A DNA stretch of 64,000 nt from Jiella pelagia (lineage in GTDB: Bacteria; Pseudomonadota; Alphaproteobacteria; Rhizobiales; Rhizobiaceae), in assembly GCF_026898155.1 (NCBI RefSeq), contig NZ_CP114029.1, positions 3,204,001 through 3,268,000 of the forward strand, written 5' to 3'. This document shows positions 39,789-48,982 of this stretch, in pieces. Both the position numbers and the translations under genes were made by a program. The notes beneath the pieces were generated by a model, which saw nothing but the letters and a program-made list of their open reading frames with translations, was not told the origin of the DNA and searched no databases. Within the stretch, counting starts at the first letter, position 1. Each line of letters opens with the position of its first letter.

Positions 39789-40421
39789 TCACCAGTTGAT
39801 CGGGCCTTCGACCTCGCGGACTTTTCGGATCGACGGGCGTGCTTCCAGCCGCTCCATGTAACCGCGGATGTTGGGGTATGCATCGAGCGACAGCTTGGCC
39901 GGAAGCGACCAGTTGAGAACGATCAGGGCGTATCCATCGATCACCGAATAGTCGTCGCCGAGGATATACCGGTGGTCGGCAAGCCGTGCTTCCAAGACCT
40001 TCAGGCGCCGTGCAACCCGGCTTTCGTAGAAATCGACGAGACGCGCCCGCTCGGGCTCGGTCGCACCAAAGCCCTTGTAGATGTATTCGATGATGACGGG
40101 GTGGAGGTCGGAAGCCACGAACGCCATCCAGCTGTCCGCATGGGCTCGCTCGCGTGCGCCGGGCTTCGGCAGAAGCGCCTTCTCCGGGGCGAGATCGGCT
40201 ATGTAGGAGAGGGTCGCGGCATTCTGGGTCAGGACATCGCCATCCTCGAGCACGAGGACGGGCGTCATCGCCATCGGGTTCAGCGCGCGCACCTTCTGGG
40301 CGATGGGATCGTCTTCGCGATCAAGGTGCACTTCGATGGCTTCGTAGGCGAGGCCTGCGTCTTCCAGGGCGAAGTGGTTCGATGTCGAACAGGCACCGCG
40401 GTGGTAGTAGAGGGTAATCAT
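39789..40421 (-). CDS. Glutathione S-transferase
   Basis: A 210-residue cytosolic GST. Thioredoxin-fold N-domain with YYHRGACSTSNHFALEDAG (Cys/Ser active-site region as in beta-class enzymes), LNPMAMTPVLVLEDGDVLTQNAA (cis-Pro and the glutathione gamma-glutamyl site), and an all-helical C-domain with YILGDDYSVIDGYALIVLNW. It conjugates or reduces electrophiles with glutathione. Last of two genes read leftwards after the aldo-keto reductase gene. Confidence 0.9.
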   Translation of the reverse strand: MITLYYHRGACSTSNHFALEDAGLAYEAIEVHLDREDDPIAQKVRALNPMAMTPVLVLEDGDVLTQNAATLSYIADLAPEKALLPKPGARERAHADSWMAFVASDLHPVIIEYIYKGFGATEPERARLVDFYESRVARRLKVLEARLADHRYILGDDYSVIDGYALIVLNWSLPAKLSLDAYPNIRGYMERLEARPSIRKVREVEGPINW

Positions 40422-40484
40422 TTCAGTCTTCTTTCTTCAGGGAAAAAGGGCGGGACTTGCAACGGGTCCGCGAGAATAGGGAGG

Positions 40485-41537
40485 TCAGGCCACTGGCTGC
40501 GACCGCGTGTCGATCCGGGCATCCTGTCCGGCGGAGATCAGGCCGCGGATGCGGGGATCGTTCAGAACCGTGTAGGGAAAGATGTCCGGGATCGCGCTGA
40601 CTGCGTCGAGGCGCTCGATCTCTTCCGCCGACAGGCGCAAATCGGCGGCTGCGAGATTTTCCCGGAGTTGCTTCAGACTGCGCGGACCGATGATCGGGAA
40701 GATCCCCTTTGAGGCGACCCATGCGATGGCGACCTCGCCTGGCGTGACCTCATGGTCTTCGGCAACCGCGATCACGGTATCGAGGATTGCCGTGCGTTGC
40801 GCCGTGTCTTCGGGGTGGAAGGCCGCGCCGTTCAGCCCTTCCTCGCGACCGGTCGCGTCGAGCGGCTTGCGATACTTGCCCGTCAGGACGCCGCCACCGA
40901 GCGGCGAAAAGGCGGTGATCCCCAGGCCGAGGCCGTGGCCGGCTTCGATCAGCTCGGCTTCAGCGGTGCGGGCGACGAGGCTGTGTTCCAGTTGCAGCCC
41001 CGCGATCGGGACGGTGCCGCGCAGCTCCGCCAGCGTCGCCGCCCGGGACACTCGCCAGGCTGGAAAATCCGAGAGCCCAGCATAAAGGATCTTGCCCTGC
41101 CGCACGAGGTCTTCGAACCCGCGCAGGATCTCGTCCATCGGCGTCACACCGTCCGCGACGTGAACCCAGTAAAGATCGATCCGGTCGGTCTTGAGCCGCT
41201 TCAGGCTCGCTTCGAGCGAGGCGACCATGGCCTGGCGGCTGTTGCCCGTGGTCAGGACGTTCGCCGTCTCGTCCGTGGCGACGGAAAATTTCGTTCCCAC
41301 GACGAACCGGTCGCGGCGACCGGCCAGCAGTTCCCCGAGAAACTCTTCCGCCTCGCCGCTCTGATAGCCGTTGGAACTGTCGAGAATATTGCCGCCGGCC
41401 TCTTCATAGGCATCCAGCATCCGGCGGGCTTCAGGCAGTTCGGTGCCATGGCCCCAGCGGGTCCCGAAGTTGGAGGTGCCGAGCACCAGTTCCGAGACCC
41501 TGAGTCCCGTGTGTGTGCCGAAGAGCTTGTAGCGCAT
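40485..41537 (-). CDS. Aldo/keto reductase
   Basis: A 350-residue NADPH-dependent oxidoreductase of the AKR superfamily. TSNFGTRWGHG, then LDSSNGYQSGEAEEFLGELL (catalytic Asp-Tyr), VVGTKFS (Lys) and DLYWVHVADGVTPMDE (His), and IIGPRSLKQLRENLAA for NADPH. GGAGACGACG precedes the ATG. It is divergent from a TetR gene, with two palindromic operators between them, and is probably repressed by it. Likely reduces reactive aldehydes or quinones. Confidence 0.9.
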   Translation of the reverse strand: MRYKLFGTHTGLRVSELVLGTSNFGTRWGHGTELPEARRMLDAYEEAGGNILDSSNGYQSGEAEEFLGELLAGRRDRFVVGTKFSVATDETANVLTTGNSRQAMVASLEASLKRLKTDRIDLYWVHVADGVTPMDEILRGFEDLVRQGKILYAGLSDFPAWRVSRAATLAELRGTVPIAGLQLEHSLVARTAEAELIEAGHGLGLGITAFSPLGGGVLTGKYRKPLDATGREEGLNGAAFHPEDTAQRTAILDTVIAVAEDHEVTPGEVAIAWVASKGIFPIIGPRSLKQLRENLAAADLRLSAEEIERLDAVSAIPDIFPYTVLNDPRIRGLISAGQDARIDTRSQPVA

Positions 41538-41616
41538 CGTCGTCTCCAGAGCTGGGCGATGGTGCCGTCCTTCGAGCACCTTTCGCCTTTCCAATCCGAA
41601 GCCGCTTCGCTATATT

Positions 41617-41653
41617 CGGATCACTGCTCCGTTATATCCGGATCAGTGATCCG
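41617..41653. promoter_or_regulatory. Paired TetR-type operators
   Basis: CGGATCAGTGATCCG is a perfect 15-bp palindrome, and CGGATCACTGCTCCG 22 bases to the left is a 12/15 copy. They lie directly between the divergent aldo-keto reductase and TetR genes, either side of a TTATAT element; the expected place for an autoregulated repressor to bind. Confidence 0.7.
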
Positions 41654-41660
41654 TTTGTCA

Positions 41661-42257
41661 ATGGCAGAAGTTGGTTTTCGTATGCGAGCCGATGCGAAGA
41701 AGAATTACGAACACCTCCTCGCCGTGGCGCGCGAGGTCATCGCGGAGCAGGGAGTCGATGCGTCACTGCGCGATATCGCGCGCCGGGCCGACGTTGGCCT
41801 GGCAACGCTCTACCGCCACTTTCCGACCCGCGATGCCTTGCTGGAAACGCTGCTGCAGACGGCTCTTGAAAACCTCATGGCGCAGTCTGAGATCGTGTCG
41901 CAGAAACACGCACCCGGCGTGGCACTGACCACCTGGTTTGTCGAAGCGACCAAGTTCGTCCACGTCTTCAACGGGATCGTCGATCTGATGGCCAAGGCCC
42001 TTGCCGATCCCGGCTCCGCTTTGCATCAGGCCTGCAAGGATCTGCGTGCAGCGGGGGCGAAACTCTTGGCTGATGCCCAAAAGGCTGGCATCGCGCGGCA
42101 GGACATCGACGGCGAGGATCTCTTCGCTCTCATCGGCGCTGCCGGCTGGATCGGTGACCAGCCGGCTTTCGCGGATCGCGCCGAGCGCCTGTCCAACGTC
42201 ATCAGCAGCGCCCTGCTATGCCGGACGAACGAGGCTGACAGCGCCGAACCAATCTGA
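41661..42257 (+). CDS. TetR family regulator
   Basis: A 198-residue repressor. The N-terminal helix-turn-helix is DASLRDIARRADVGLATLYRHFPTR; the C-terminal ligand domain is helical and resembles the SbtR-like group (FVEATKFVHVFNGIVDLMAKALAD). The ATG at 41661 is chosen; a second in-frame ATG at 41682 is possible. Probably senses an electrophile and controls the divergent aldo-keto reductase and GST genes. Confidence 0.88.
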   Translation: MAEVGFRMRADAKKNYEHLLAVAREVIAEQGVDASLRDIARRADVGLATLYRHFPTRDALLETLLQTALENLMAQSEIVSQKHAPGVALTTWFVEATKFVHVFNGIVDLMAKALADPGSALHQACKDLRAAGAKLLADAQKAGIARQDIDGEDLFALIGAAGWIGDQPAFADRAERLSNVISSALLCRTNEADSAEPI

Positions 42258-42628
42258 TCCGGAGCTGCCAGCCTCGACCCAGTCGCGCGTCACCCTCTCG
42301 GGAGTTGCTGCGCTGTAGAAATCGTCTGCGGATAGATAGCCAGTGTGCCGACGAGAGCAGAACGGCAGGTCTTGCCGTATGTGGCTTCGGAAGCCGTCAG
42401 TCCTCCTCCGGCCCATGGCAGCGTCGGAAATCATTCCCGGCTCTGCCCGCTGGCGGTAGCGATTGATTTCCGCTTTTCGCCCATGCACGAACCGCTACTG
42501 CGGAATGGCGGTAGCGCAACGGTGGCGGGTCGAGATGCAGGGTGATCGGCGATTGAACGGGCGCTGCTGCTGTCGTCATGAGCATAAGCGGTTCCATCAA
42601 CTCACGGAGAGATCCGACGTCGCATCCT
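42258..42628. other. Gap between convergent TetR and CMD genes, nothing recognised
   Basis: 371 bases without a credible gene, RNA or terminator. Weak short frames only. Possibly the remains of recombination within the island. Confidence 0.35.
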
Positions 42629-43832
42629 TCAGTCGCCTGCCTTGGTAGCCAGTGTCTTGCCAACCACGGCCATGGCTCCCTGCACCGCTGGATAGCCACA
42701 ATAGGGCACGCAGTTGAGAACGGTCTCCACGATCTCCCCGACAGTTGCCCCAACCGCGAGGGCGGCTTCCACGTGGACCCCCACCGGTCCCTCGGCAACC
42801 GCGGAAAAGCGCCCGACCAGTGCGGCGATGGCGGCGAGCCTCTCGGGTCTTCGGATCGAGGCCTTGGCGGGAGAAGATGTCTCCGTAAGCGTGTGAGACG
42901 ATCAGGGATCCGATGATCGGCGCCACGTCATCGAAGCTGTGGACCACATCGCTGCCCGCAGTCCCGGATGTCGCGGCCATCGTCGCTTGTCCGACCGAGT
43001 CTCGATCCTCGGCCGAAGGAGGCCCGAAGTCAGTCGAACCGCCCGCGCTTGCAACTTGATCAGTGAGGGCAGCCTCCAGGGTGAAGAACGCATTCAACGC
43101 CGTCGGAAACCCGGCATAGGCCGCCAGTTGGATGAGGGCTTCGGCGATCGTATCGACGCTGATACCGCTCGACCGCGCGCCGAGGATATGGTGTCGGAGC
43201 CGGGTCTCCCGGTTGCCGCTGGCTGCCAGCATGACGATGATGGCAAGATGGCGGGCGACCGGATCGAGATGCGTCCCGGCGAGCATCTCGCCGAACTCCA
43301 CCTCTGCGGTCCACCTCGCCAGGACGGGCGAAAGCCTCGCAAAGGATGCCGGATACGCGTCTGCCGCCGATCCGAGCATGGTCCGCATGGCCGCTCTACC
43401 CTGGCTCAGCCGGTCGTCGACATGAGGTTCGCTCGAGCGCTCGAAGGTCAGCCCCCGATCCTCGATGAGGGAGCGAACCGTTCCGACCGCCGCGATGGCT
43501 GTCGGGAAGCCGACCAGGGCTCCTCCGATCAAGAGCAGGTCGACGAGTTCGTCGACCGAGCCACCCACCTCCAGCAGACCGTTCATATGAAATCGGAGCT
43601 GAGCCTGGGCGGACCCATTGGCAAGAAGGATCGAGACGGTCAGGGCCTGCCGGACCCGAATGTCGAGGCCGGGGCGCGAGAGCACGTCGCCGTAGGGAAA
43701 CAGCACCGTGAAGTCAGACATGGCGGGCGACAGTCGAGCGAGACGGTTTATCGGCCCGTCCCAATTCGCTCCGCCCACCCGGCGTAGCAGGTCCCGTCCA
43801 CGTTCGAGGCGAGCATCCAAGGAATGGTCCAT
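42629..43832 (-). pseudogene. Carboxymuconolactone decarboxylase family protein with three repeats, +1 frameshift
   Basis: About 400 residues made of three AhpD/CMD-like units. Unit 1 (GDVLSRPGLDIRVRQALTVSILLA) is near residues 40-125, unit 2 (ARHLAIIVMLAASGNRETRLRHH) near 160-270, unit 3 (GDIFSRQGLDPKTRE, then LAAIAALVGRF) near 310-400. Unit 3 has Cys-x3-Cys-like NCVPYCGYPA. The frame breaks at 42836-42842, GAGCCTC for GAGCTC (Glu-Leu). Length 3n+1. The start is uncertain: an in-frame ATG at 43886 is also possible and neither has a strong ribosome-binding site. Confidence 0.8.
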
Positions 43833-43911
43833 AATTTTTGTCCGTTTGATAGAGGTGCGGCTGTCGACGCCGTAGCTCGGGTTCATAAAAATTTGGCGCT
43901 GATCAAAGGAG

Positions 43912-44172
43912 TCAGATCGCTCCGACGACACGCGTGAGGATCATGCCCGCATGGTGCAGAACGTCGGGTTCGGCGAATTCGCCGTCAGCCGTGAAGCCGG
44001 TATCATCGACATAGTCGATGTGGGTCCCCGTGATCCGGTAGCGTCCCTGATACGCATGCGCCCGCCCGTTTCGCGCCTCGTCGTAACGCCCGTTCGCCTG
44101 TAACTCGTGTCGGATGCGCCCGTCTGCCGTCGTCCACATACCGACATAAGGGTGGGGAGCGCCGCCCCTCAT
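43912..44172 (-). CDS. Atu4866 domain protein
   Basis: An 86-residue small protein that matches the Atu4866 family first seen in Agrobacterium: YVGMWTTADGRIRHEL, NGRYDEARNGRAHAYQGRYRITG, HIDYVDDTGFTADGEF and the end HHAGMILTR. The fold is a lipocalin-like barrel; the role is unknown. Its start overlaps the stop of the SDR gene (ATGA), so it is co-translated and may act on the same substrate. Confidence 0.85.
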   Translation of the reverse strand: MRGGAPHPYVGMWTTADGRIRHELQANGRYDEARNGRAHAYQGRYRITGTHIDYVDDTGFTADGEFAEPDVLHHAGMILTRVVGAI

Positions 44173-44891
44173 GCCGGGTTTCCAACAGGACGCACCACGA
44201 TCTCGGTGGTATCGACGTCCGCCGGCTGCGTAATCGCGTGGAGGATCGCGCGGCCGATCGCGGCGGGCTTGAGCGCGACGGCGCGGAAGCTTGCCATCTC
44301 GGCCCTTGCGGTCTCGTCACTGATGCTGTCGGCGAGTTCGGACTCGACCACGCCGGGGCACACGCTGGTGACGCGGATACGGTCGTTTTCCTGGCGCAGA
44401 CCGTCCGAGATCGCCCGCACCGCGAACTTGGTGGCACAGTAGACGGCGGCGGTCGGCGAAACCTGGAGCCCGCCGATCGAGGCGATGTTGATGATGTGAC
44501 CCGAGCCCTGCGCGTTCATCGCCGGCAGCACGGCCGCGATGCCCCACAGGACGCCCTTGATGTTCACATCCACCATCTGCTCCCACTCGTCGACCTTCAG
44601 CGAGGCCATGGGGGACAGCGGCATGACGCCGGCATTGTTGACGATCACGTCGATCCGGCCGAACTCGGCGAGAGCGGCGTTCGCGAAGGCGGCGACGTCG
44701 TCCCGGTCCGTCACGTCGAGGCGGCGAACCCGCGCGGTGCCGCCCATTCCCGTGATGTCGGCCGCGAGGCTTTCCAGCCGGTCCGTGCGACGCGCGCCCA
44801 GCACGACCGTCATGCCGGCCTGCGACAGGACGCGCGCGGTCGCCTCGCCGATGCCGCTGCTCGCTCCGGTGATGAGTACTATCTTTGTCAT
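44169..44891 (-). CDS. Short-chain dehydrogenase/reductase
   Basis: A 240-residue classical SDR. TGASSGIGEATA (cofactor glycine loop), LGARRTDRL (Arg suggests NADP), NNAGVMPLSP, then Ser of NIASIGG and YCATKFAVRAI (Tyr-x3-Lys). The start is the ATG 14 bases after GAGAGGA; a TTG six bases upstream is less likely. Divergent from a LysR gene that probably controls it, and coupled to the Atu4866 gene. Confidence 0.92.
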   Translation of the reverse strand: MTKIVLITGASSGIGEATARVLSQAGMTVVLGARRTDRLESLAADITGMGGTARVRRLDVTDRDDVAAFANAALAEFGRIDVIVNNAGVMPLSPMASLKVDEWEQMVDVNIKGVLWGIAAVLPAMNAQGSGHIINIASIGGLQVSPTAAVYCATKFAVRAISDGLRQENDRIRVTSVCPGVVESELADSISDETARAEMASFRAVALKPAAIGRAILHAITQPADVDTTEIVVRPVGNPA

Positions 44892-44987
44892 GCCCAAATC
44901 CTCTCTGTGGTCGCCGGAAACCTAGCCAGGCGAAGTGGACTGGACTACTGGCCTAATCATGGATGGGCTGGTAAGCAATTCTGGACA

Positions 44988-45890
44988 ATGAAGACCGATC
45001 TCAACGCCCTCGCCACGCTCGTAGCCGTCGCGCGCGCCCGCAGTTTCCGGGCGGCGGCCGATCAGCTTGGTGTCACCCGGTCGGCGGTGAGCCAGGCGGT
45101 CCGCAAGGTCGAGGACGCGCTGGGGACGGCGGTGCTGCGGCGGACGACGCGCAGCGTCACCCTGACGGAAGCCGGCGAGGCCCTGCTGGAGCGGGTGGCG
45201 CCGGCGCTCGCGGAGATCGAGGCTGCCGTCGCGGCTGCGGCTTCAGAGGGAGGAAGACCCACCGGCCTTTTGCGCCTGGCCGTTTCCTCCATAGCGGAAG
45301 CCTTCCTGTCGGGTGATTTGCTGGCGTCCTTTCGCGCAGCCCATCCCGGCGTGCGGCTCGATATCGTCGTCACCGACGCGGAGTTCGATATCGTTGCAAA
45401 CGGGTTCGATGCCGGCGTGAGGCTCGGCGAAGTGATCGAGCGGGACATGATCGCGGTTCCCGTGAGCCGGGAACAGCGCCAGATCGTCGTCGCCGCGCCG
45501 ACCTATCTAGCAGCGGCCGGAACGCCGTCCCACCCACGCGAATTGACGCAACACCGCTGCATCGGTTGGCGTTCCTCCACAGACGCCGCCCCCTATCGCT
45601 GGGAGTTCACGGAGGACGGGCGTGACTTCGCGGTCACCGTCGAACCTGAGGTGACCACCAACGACATGGCATTGATGGTCAAGATGGCGCGGTCCGGTGG
45701 TGGCCTGACCATCGGCATGGCGGAAACCTTCGCGCCGTGGCTGAGCCGGGGTGAGCTGAGCGAGGTGCTGGAGGCCTTTTGCCCCCCGCTTCCGGGTTTC
45801 TTCCTGTTCTATCCCAGCCGGCGTCACATGCCGCTCAAGCTGCGCGCCCTTGTCGATCACGTGCGCGATTGGCGTGCCCACCGCATGTAA
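44988..45890 (+). CDS. LysR family regulator
   Basis: A 300-residue LysR-type activator/repressor. The N-terminal winged helix has FRAAADQLGVTRSAVSQAVRKVEDALG, and the effector domain follows the AaeR/DsdC-like pattern (GRPTGLLRLAVSS, FDAGVRLGEVIERDMIAVPV). It is divergent from the SDR gene across about 95 bases, the usual arrangement for LysR targets. Confidence 0.92.
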   Translation: MKTDLNALATLVAVARARSFRAAADQLGVTRSAVSQAVRKVEDALGTAVLRRTTRSVTLTEAGEALLERVAPALAEIEAAVAAAASEGGRPTGLLRLAVSSIAEAFLSGDLLASFRAAHPGVRLDIVVTDAEFDIVANGFDAGVRLGEVIERDMIAVPVSREQRQIVVAAPTYLAAAGTPSHPRELTQHRCIGWRSSTDAAPYRWEFTEDGRDFAVTVEPEVTTNDMALMVKMARSGGGLTIGMAETFAPWLSRGELSEVLEAFCPPLPGFFLFYPSRRHMPLKLRALVDHVRDWRAHRM

Positions 45891-45952
45891 TAAAATGCGC
45901 AGGAGAAGCTGGTGGACCTCGATCGACGTAGAACCGTCGATAGCAGCGCGGA

Positions 45953-46671
45953 TTAAAGCTCTGCGGGCAGAAGCAGTTCTGCGGCTCCCGTGAGGTCTGA
46001 GACTTCTGCGTAAGGCAGCCAATCCGGGTTGCCTCGTTGTCCCAGGCGATTGACCCAGATGGCCCGAACTCCGAGCCTCGTGGCACGCCTTCATGTCGAG
46101 GAACATGCCCATCGCGACGTGGACCGTCTCGTCCTTCGTTACACCCATCGTCTCATAAGCATGTTCGAAGAGTTGCCGAGACGGTTTGTAGGCCTGCGCC
46201 CGCTCGGCCGTGATGACGTAGTCGATCGGAACGCCAATCCGCGCCACGTTATGAACGATCAGATCCTCGTCCGAGTTCGTGAAGATCGCCAGCTTGTAGC
46301 TCCCGCGTAGGCGCCGCAACACATCCTGCACCTCCGGATGTGGCCCCATGGTCGCGATCGCGTTTGCAAGCCGCTCAACGTTCCTCTCGTGGTCGTCAAG
46401 TCCGTGTTCCTGGAGGGCTGCGTGGAAGCCGGTCCGCAAAATTTCCTTATAGAGCCGATGGGGCCTCTCGAGGCTCGAGGCGCCGCGAGTGCCGGGAGAA
46501 TGTGTCGAGGATCGCGGAAGCTTCAGCCTTATCCCGGCCCTGTGCGACGAGAACCGCTTCGAGCTCGCGCAAGAGCACCTCGTACCATTGGACGAGCGTA
46601 CCATAGCAGTCGAAGGTGATGATCTTCGGGGCCGAATCGAGCTTGAACAAGGGAACCTCCGGGTTCAACAT
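45953..46671 (-). pseudogene. Haloacid dehalogenase-like hydrolase, two +1 frameshifts
   Basis: About 238 residues of a type II haloacid dehalogenase-like protein. Motif I FDCYGTLVQW (nucleophile Asp), motif II IFTNSDEDLI, Lys in AQAYKPS, motif III near GMFLDMKACHE. Three frames are needed; both changes are at GAGCTC-type sites: 46470-46476 (GAGGCTC, in RRLE-LERPH) and 46073-46079 (GAGCCTC, in ACHE-LGVRA). A third GAGCTC in the same gene (46561-46566) is intact. Length 3n+2. Could dehalogenate 2-haloacids or act as a phosphatase. Confidence 0.82.
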
Positions 46672-46811
46672 GGCATGACCCTACAAGCGTGGTCTTGCAA
46701 GGGGGGTCTTTTGCCGCCTGATCCACTGCGGTTGCCATCCGGCCCCGACGAGCGGGTTTGCGGTTTGAAGTCGGGGACACCGGTCGCGTCCGTCAACGTG
46801 GTGGAAATTTG

Positions 46812-48118
46812 GGTGTGACTGAAGCGGCTCCGTTTCAGGCGGCTGCGGTGGAAATACGTGCGGTTTCGGGTTTGGTTCTGGCGGCCATGAGTTCGGCCAT
46901 CGGTTCGGTCTGCATGTAGCGGTTCTGCGTCTGCCATTCGTCGTTGGCCTCGAGGAGGACGGCGCCGATGAGGCGGATGATGGAGCCTCTCGTTCGGGAA
47001 GATGCCGACGACATCGGCGCGCCGCTTCACCTCCTTGTTCAGGCGCTCCAGGGAATTGGTCGAATGGATCCGGGTCCGGTGCTGGCTGGGGAAGTCCAGA
47101 TGCGCCAGCACGTCGGTCTCGCTGTCGTCGATGAAGCTGCCGAGCTTGGGGCACTTGTCCCGGAGTTGATCGGCGACATGGCGCAGCGCCTGACTGGCAG
47201 CGGCGCGATCGGGTTGGATGAAGGCTTGGCGCATGGCAGCCGCCGCCATGCTCTGCTGCGCCTTCGGGACATAAGACAAGGCGTTGCGCATCCAGTGGAC
47301 GCGGCAGCGCTGCCAGGAGGCGCTGAACACCCGGCGGATGGCCGCCTTCAGCCCTTCGTGGGCATCCGAGATCACCAGCTTCACGCCGGACAGGCCGCGG
47401 CGCACCAGGCTCTTGAGGAAGGTCGACCAGAAGGTCTCCGCTTCCGACGGGCCGATGTGGAGGCCCACGATCTCGCGCTTGCCGTCCGTGTTCACCGCCA
47501 CGGCGATTATCGCCGCGACCGAGATGATCCTTCCGCCTTCGCGCTGCTTCAAATAGGTCGCGTCCAGCCAGAGATAGGGCCAGTCGCCGGCAAGCGGGCG
47601 ATCGAGGAAGCCGCCGACGCGCTCGTCGATGTCCTTGCACAGCTTCGATACCGTGCTCTTGCCGATCCCCGACAGCCCCATGGCCTGCACCAGATCGTCG
47701 ACCCTGCGAGTTGAGACGCCGCTGATCCAGGCCTCCTGGATGACTGCGACCAAGGCCTTCTCCGAGAGCTTCCTCGGTTCCAGAAACGGCGGGAAGTAGC
47801 TGCCCTGCCGAAGCTTGGGGATACGAAGCTGTAAGGAGCCGAGCCGCGTGTCGAGCGAACGGTCCCGGTAGCCGTTGCGATAGGTCGCCCGCTCCAGGGT
47901 GCGTTCATGACGCCCGGCGCCGATCATGCCCTCCACGTCGGCCTCCATCAGAAGCTGCATAACACTCTCGGCAATCGTCCTCAGGAAATCGCCGTCTCCC
48001 GCTTTCGCCAGAAGCTCGGCAAGCGGTAGTCTGTCCTCGGTCATCGGGTGCTCCGGTCAGGTTGAAGTCTCGCAACTCCACCTTAGCCGGCCAATCCGGT
48101 GGCCACCTCCGTCACACC
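46812..48118 (-). mobile_element. IS256-family insertion sequence, copy 1
   Basis: Imperfect terminal inverted repeats GGTGTGACTGAAGCGG (left) and GGTGTGACGGAGGTGG (right, reverse strand) bound a 1307-bp element carrying one transposase. No matching 8-bp target duplication is seen, so neighbouring DNA has probably been rearranged since insertion. Confidence 0.75.
46835..48044 (-). pseudogene. IS256-family transposase, +1 frameshift
   Basis: A mutator-type DDE transposase of about 402 residues: RNGYRDRSLDTRLGSLQLRIPKL, YLWLDATYLKQREGG (first Asp), KLVISDAHEGLKAAI (second Asp) and NSLERLNKEVKRR (Glu). The frame breaks near the C-terminus at 46983-46989: GAGCCTC on the plus strand, so GAGAGGCTCC in the gene where GAGAGCTCC (Glu-Ser-Ser) is expected. 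Otherwise intact. Confidence 0.85.
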
Positions 48119-48290
48119 TTCTGACGTCCGATTTTCCACCACCAGCGCGGACACTACCGGGACACCGATACGCTCGAGATCGATCGGGACGGAAACATGG
48201 TCGTGGACAATCAGCCACCCAGCCCCGAACTTGCGGTGGCCCAGCGTCTCGCGCGTCGAGATATTCGGCGCCTTTGTTTGTGAAGGGCTC
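48083..48290 (-). pseudogene. SnoaL-like domain remnant (C-terminal part)
   Basis: The minus-strand segment GHRKFGAGWLIVHDHVSVPID is the typical last beta-strand pair of SnoaL/DUF4440-like NTF2-fold proteins (pattern W-x-I-V-H-x-H-x-S-V-P). The N-terminal part is not recognisable and its downstream end runs into IS256 copy 1. A fragment, not a working gene. Confidence 0.45.
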
Positions 48291-48612
48291 CGAGCTCGTC
48301 CTCCGTGTGCCTCGACGCATCGCCGAGTTGGCCGCCGCCCTGGGGAATCTGGCGGTTGTCTATTTTCCCGGGGCGGATCCGATCTCCTGCTGCATGATCT
48401 GGGACGATCGCGCCGAAAGGGATGCTGGTCTGACCGGGGTGCGCGAGCGCTTGGCTGTTGGGCTCGCCGGAAAAGGTAAGACAGCATAGGTGAAAGCAGA
48501 AGTGCTCTCGGCTGGCCACCACCGGAAGCCGGGGCCGACATCGAATGGGCGAGCGGCCAGCGCAAATCATCGATGCCGCCTGAATGTCTTCTGAGGCAGG
48601 AAGAACCCGCGG
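48119..48612. other. Gap with gene debris next to IS256 copy 1
   Basis: No intact gene. It contains the SnoaL-like remnant listed separately; the rest (48300-48600) has only weak overlapping frames on both strands. An intact GAGCTC lies at 48292-48297. Confidence 0.4.
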
Positions 48613-48981
48613 TCAGGCCACGCAGATGCCGGACACGTCAACCTTTCGGAAAAGATGCGGGCTGGCTGTCGTGGTCTCCGGATAATCTCCGAGCTGCGCC
48701 TGGAATTCGGGATTGTTGAAGGCCGCGCGGAAGTGCGCGGTGGACTGCCAGACTGCGTAGTTCAGGAACGTCCCGCTTCCGGCGATGCCGCGGTGAAGCT
48801 GGGTCGAGATGAAGCCCGGCTGCCGTTTCATGACGGCGGCGTCGTTCGTCCAGGCTTTGAGAAGCGCGTCGGCGTCTTCTGGCGGAACGATGAACGTGTT
48901 GATCAGGATTACGGGTCCGCCCTCGTCCTCCAGTTGGGAGGCGAGCGTTACGGTCTGGTCCATCTCTGTAAATTTCACCAT
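48613..48981 (-). CDS. Antibiotic biosynthesis monooxygenase family protein
   Basis: A 122-residue ferredoxin-like (ABM) domain protein: VILINTFIVPPEDADALLKAWTND, then PGFISTQLHRGIAGSGTFLNYAVWQS and FRAAFNNPEFQ. Some members oxidise polycyclic or quinone-type substrates without cofactors, others degrade haem. AAGGAGTTTGAC precedes the ATG, and this ribosome-binding site lies within the end of the upstream membrane-protein gene, so the two are coupled. Part of the MarR-controlled pair. Confidence 0.85.
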   Translation of the reverse strand: MVKFTEMDQTVTLASQLEDEGGPVILINTFIVPPEDADALLKAWTNDAAVMKRQPGFISTQLHRGIAGSGTFLNYAVWQSTAHFRAAFNNPEFQAQLGDYPETTTASPHLFRKVDVSGICVA

Positions 48982-48982
48982 G

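Noticed and set aside
48290..48489. A plus-strand frame reading GSELVLRVPRRIAELAAALG as a possible gene.
   Set aside because: It starts and ends without gene signals, overlaps the SnoaL-like remnant on the other strand and matches no family.
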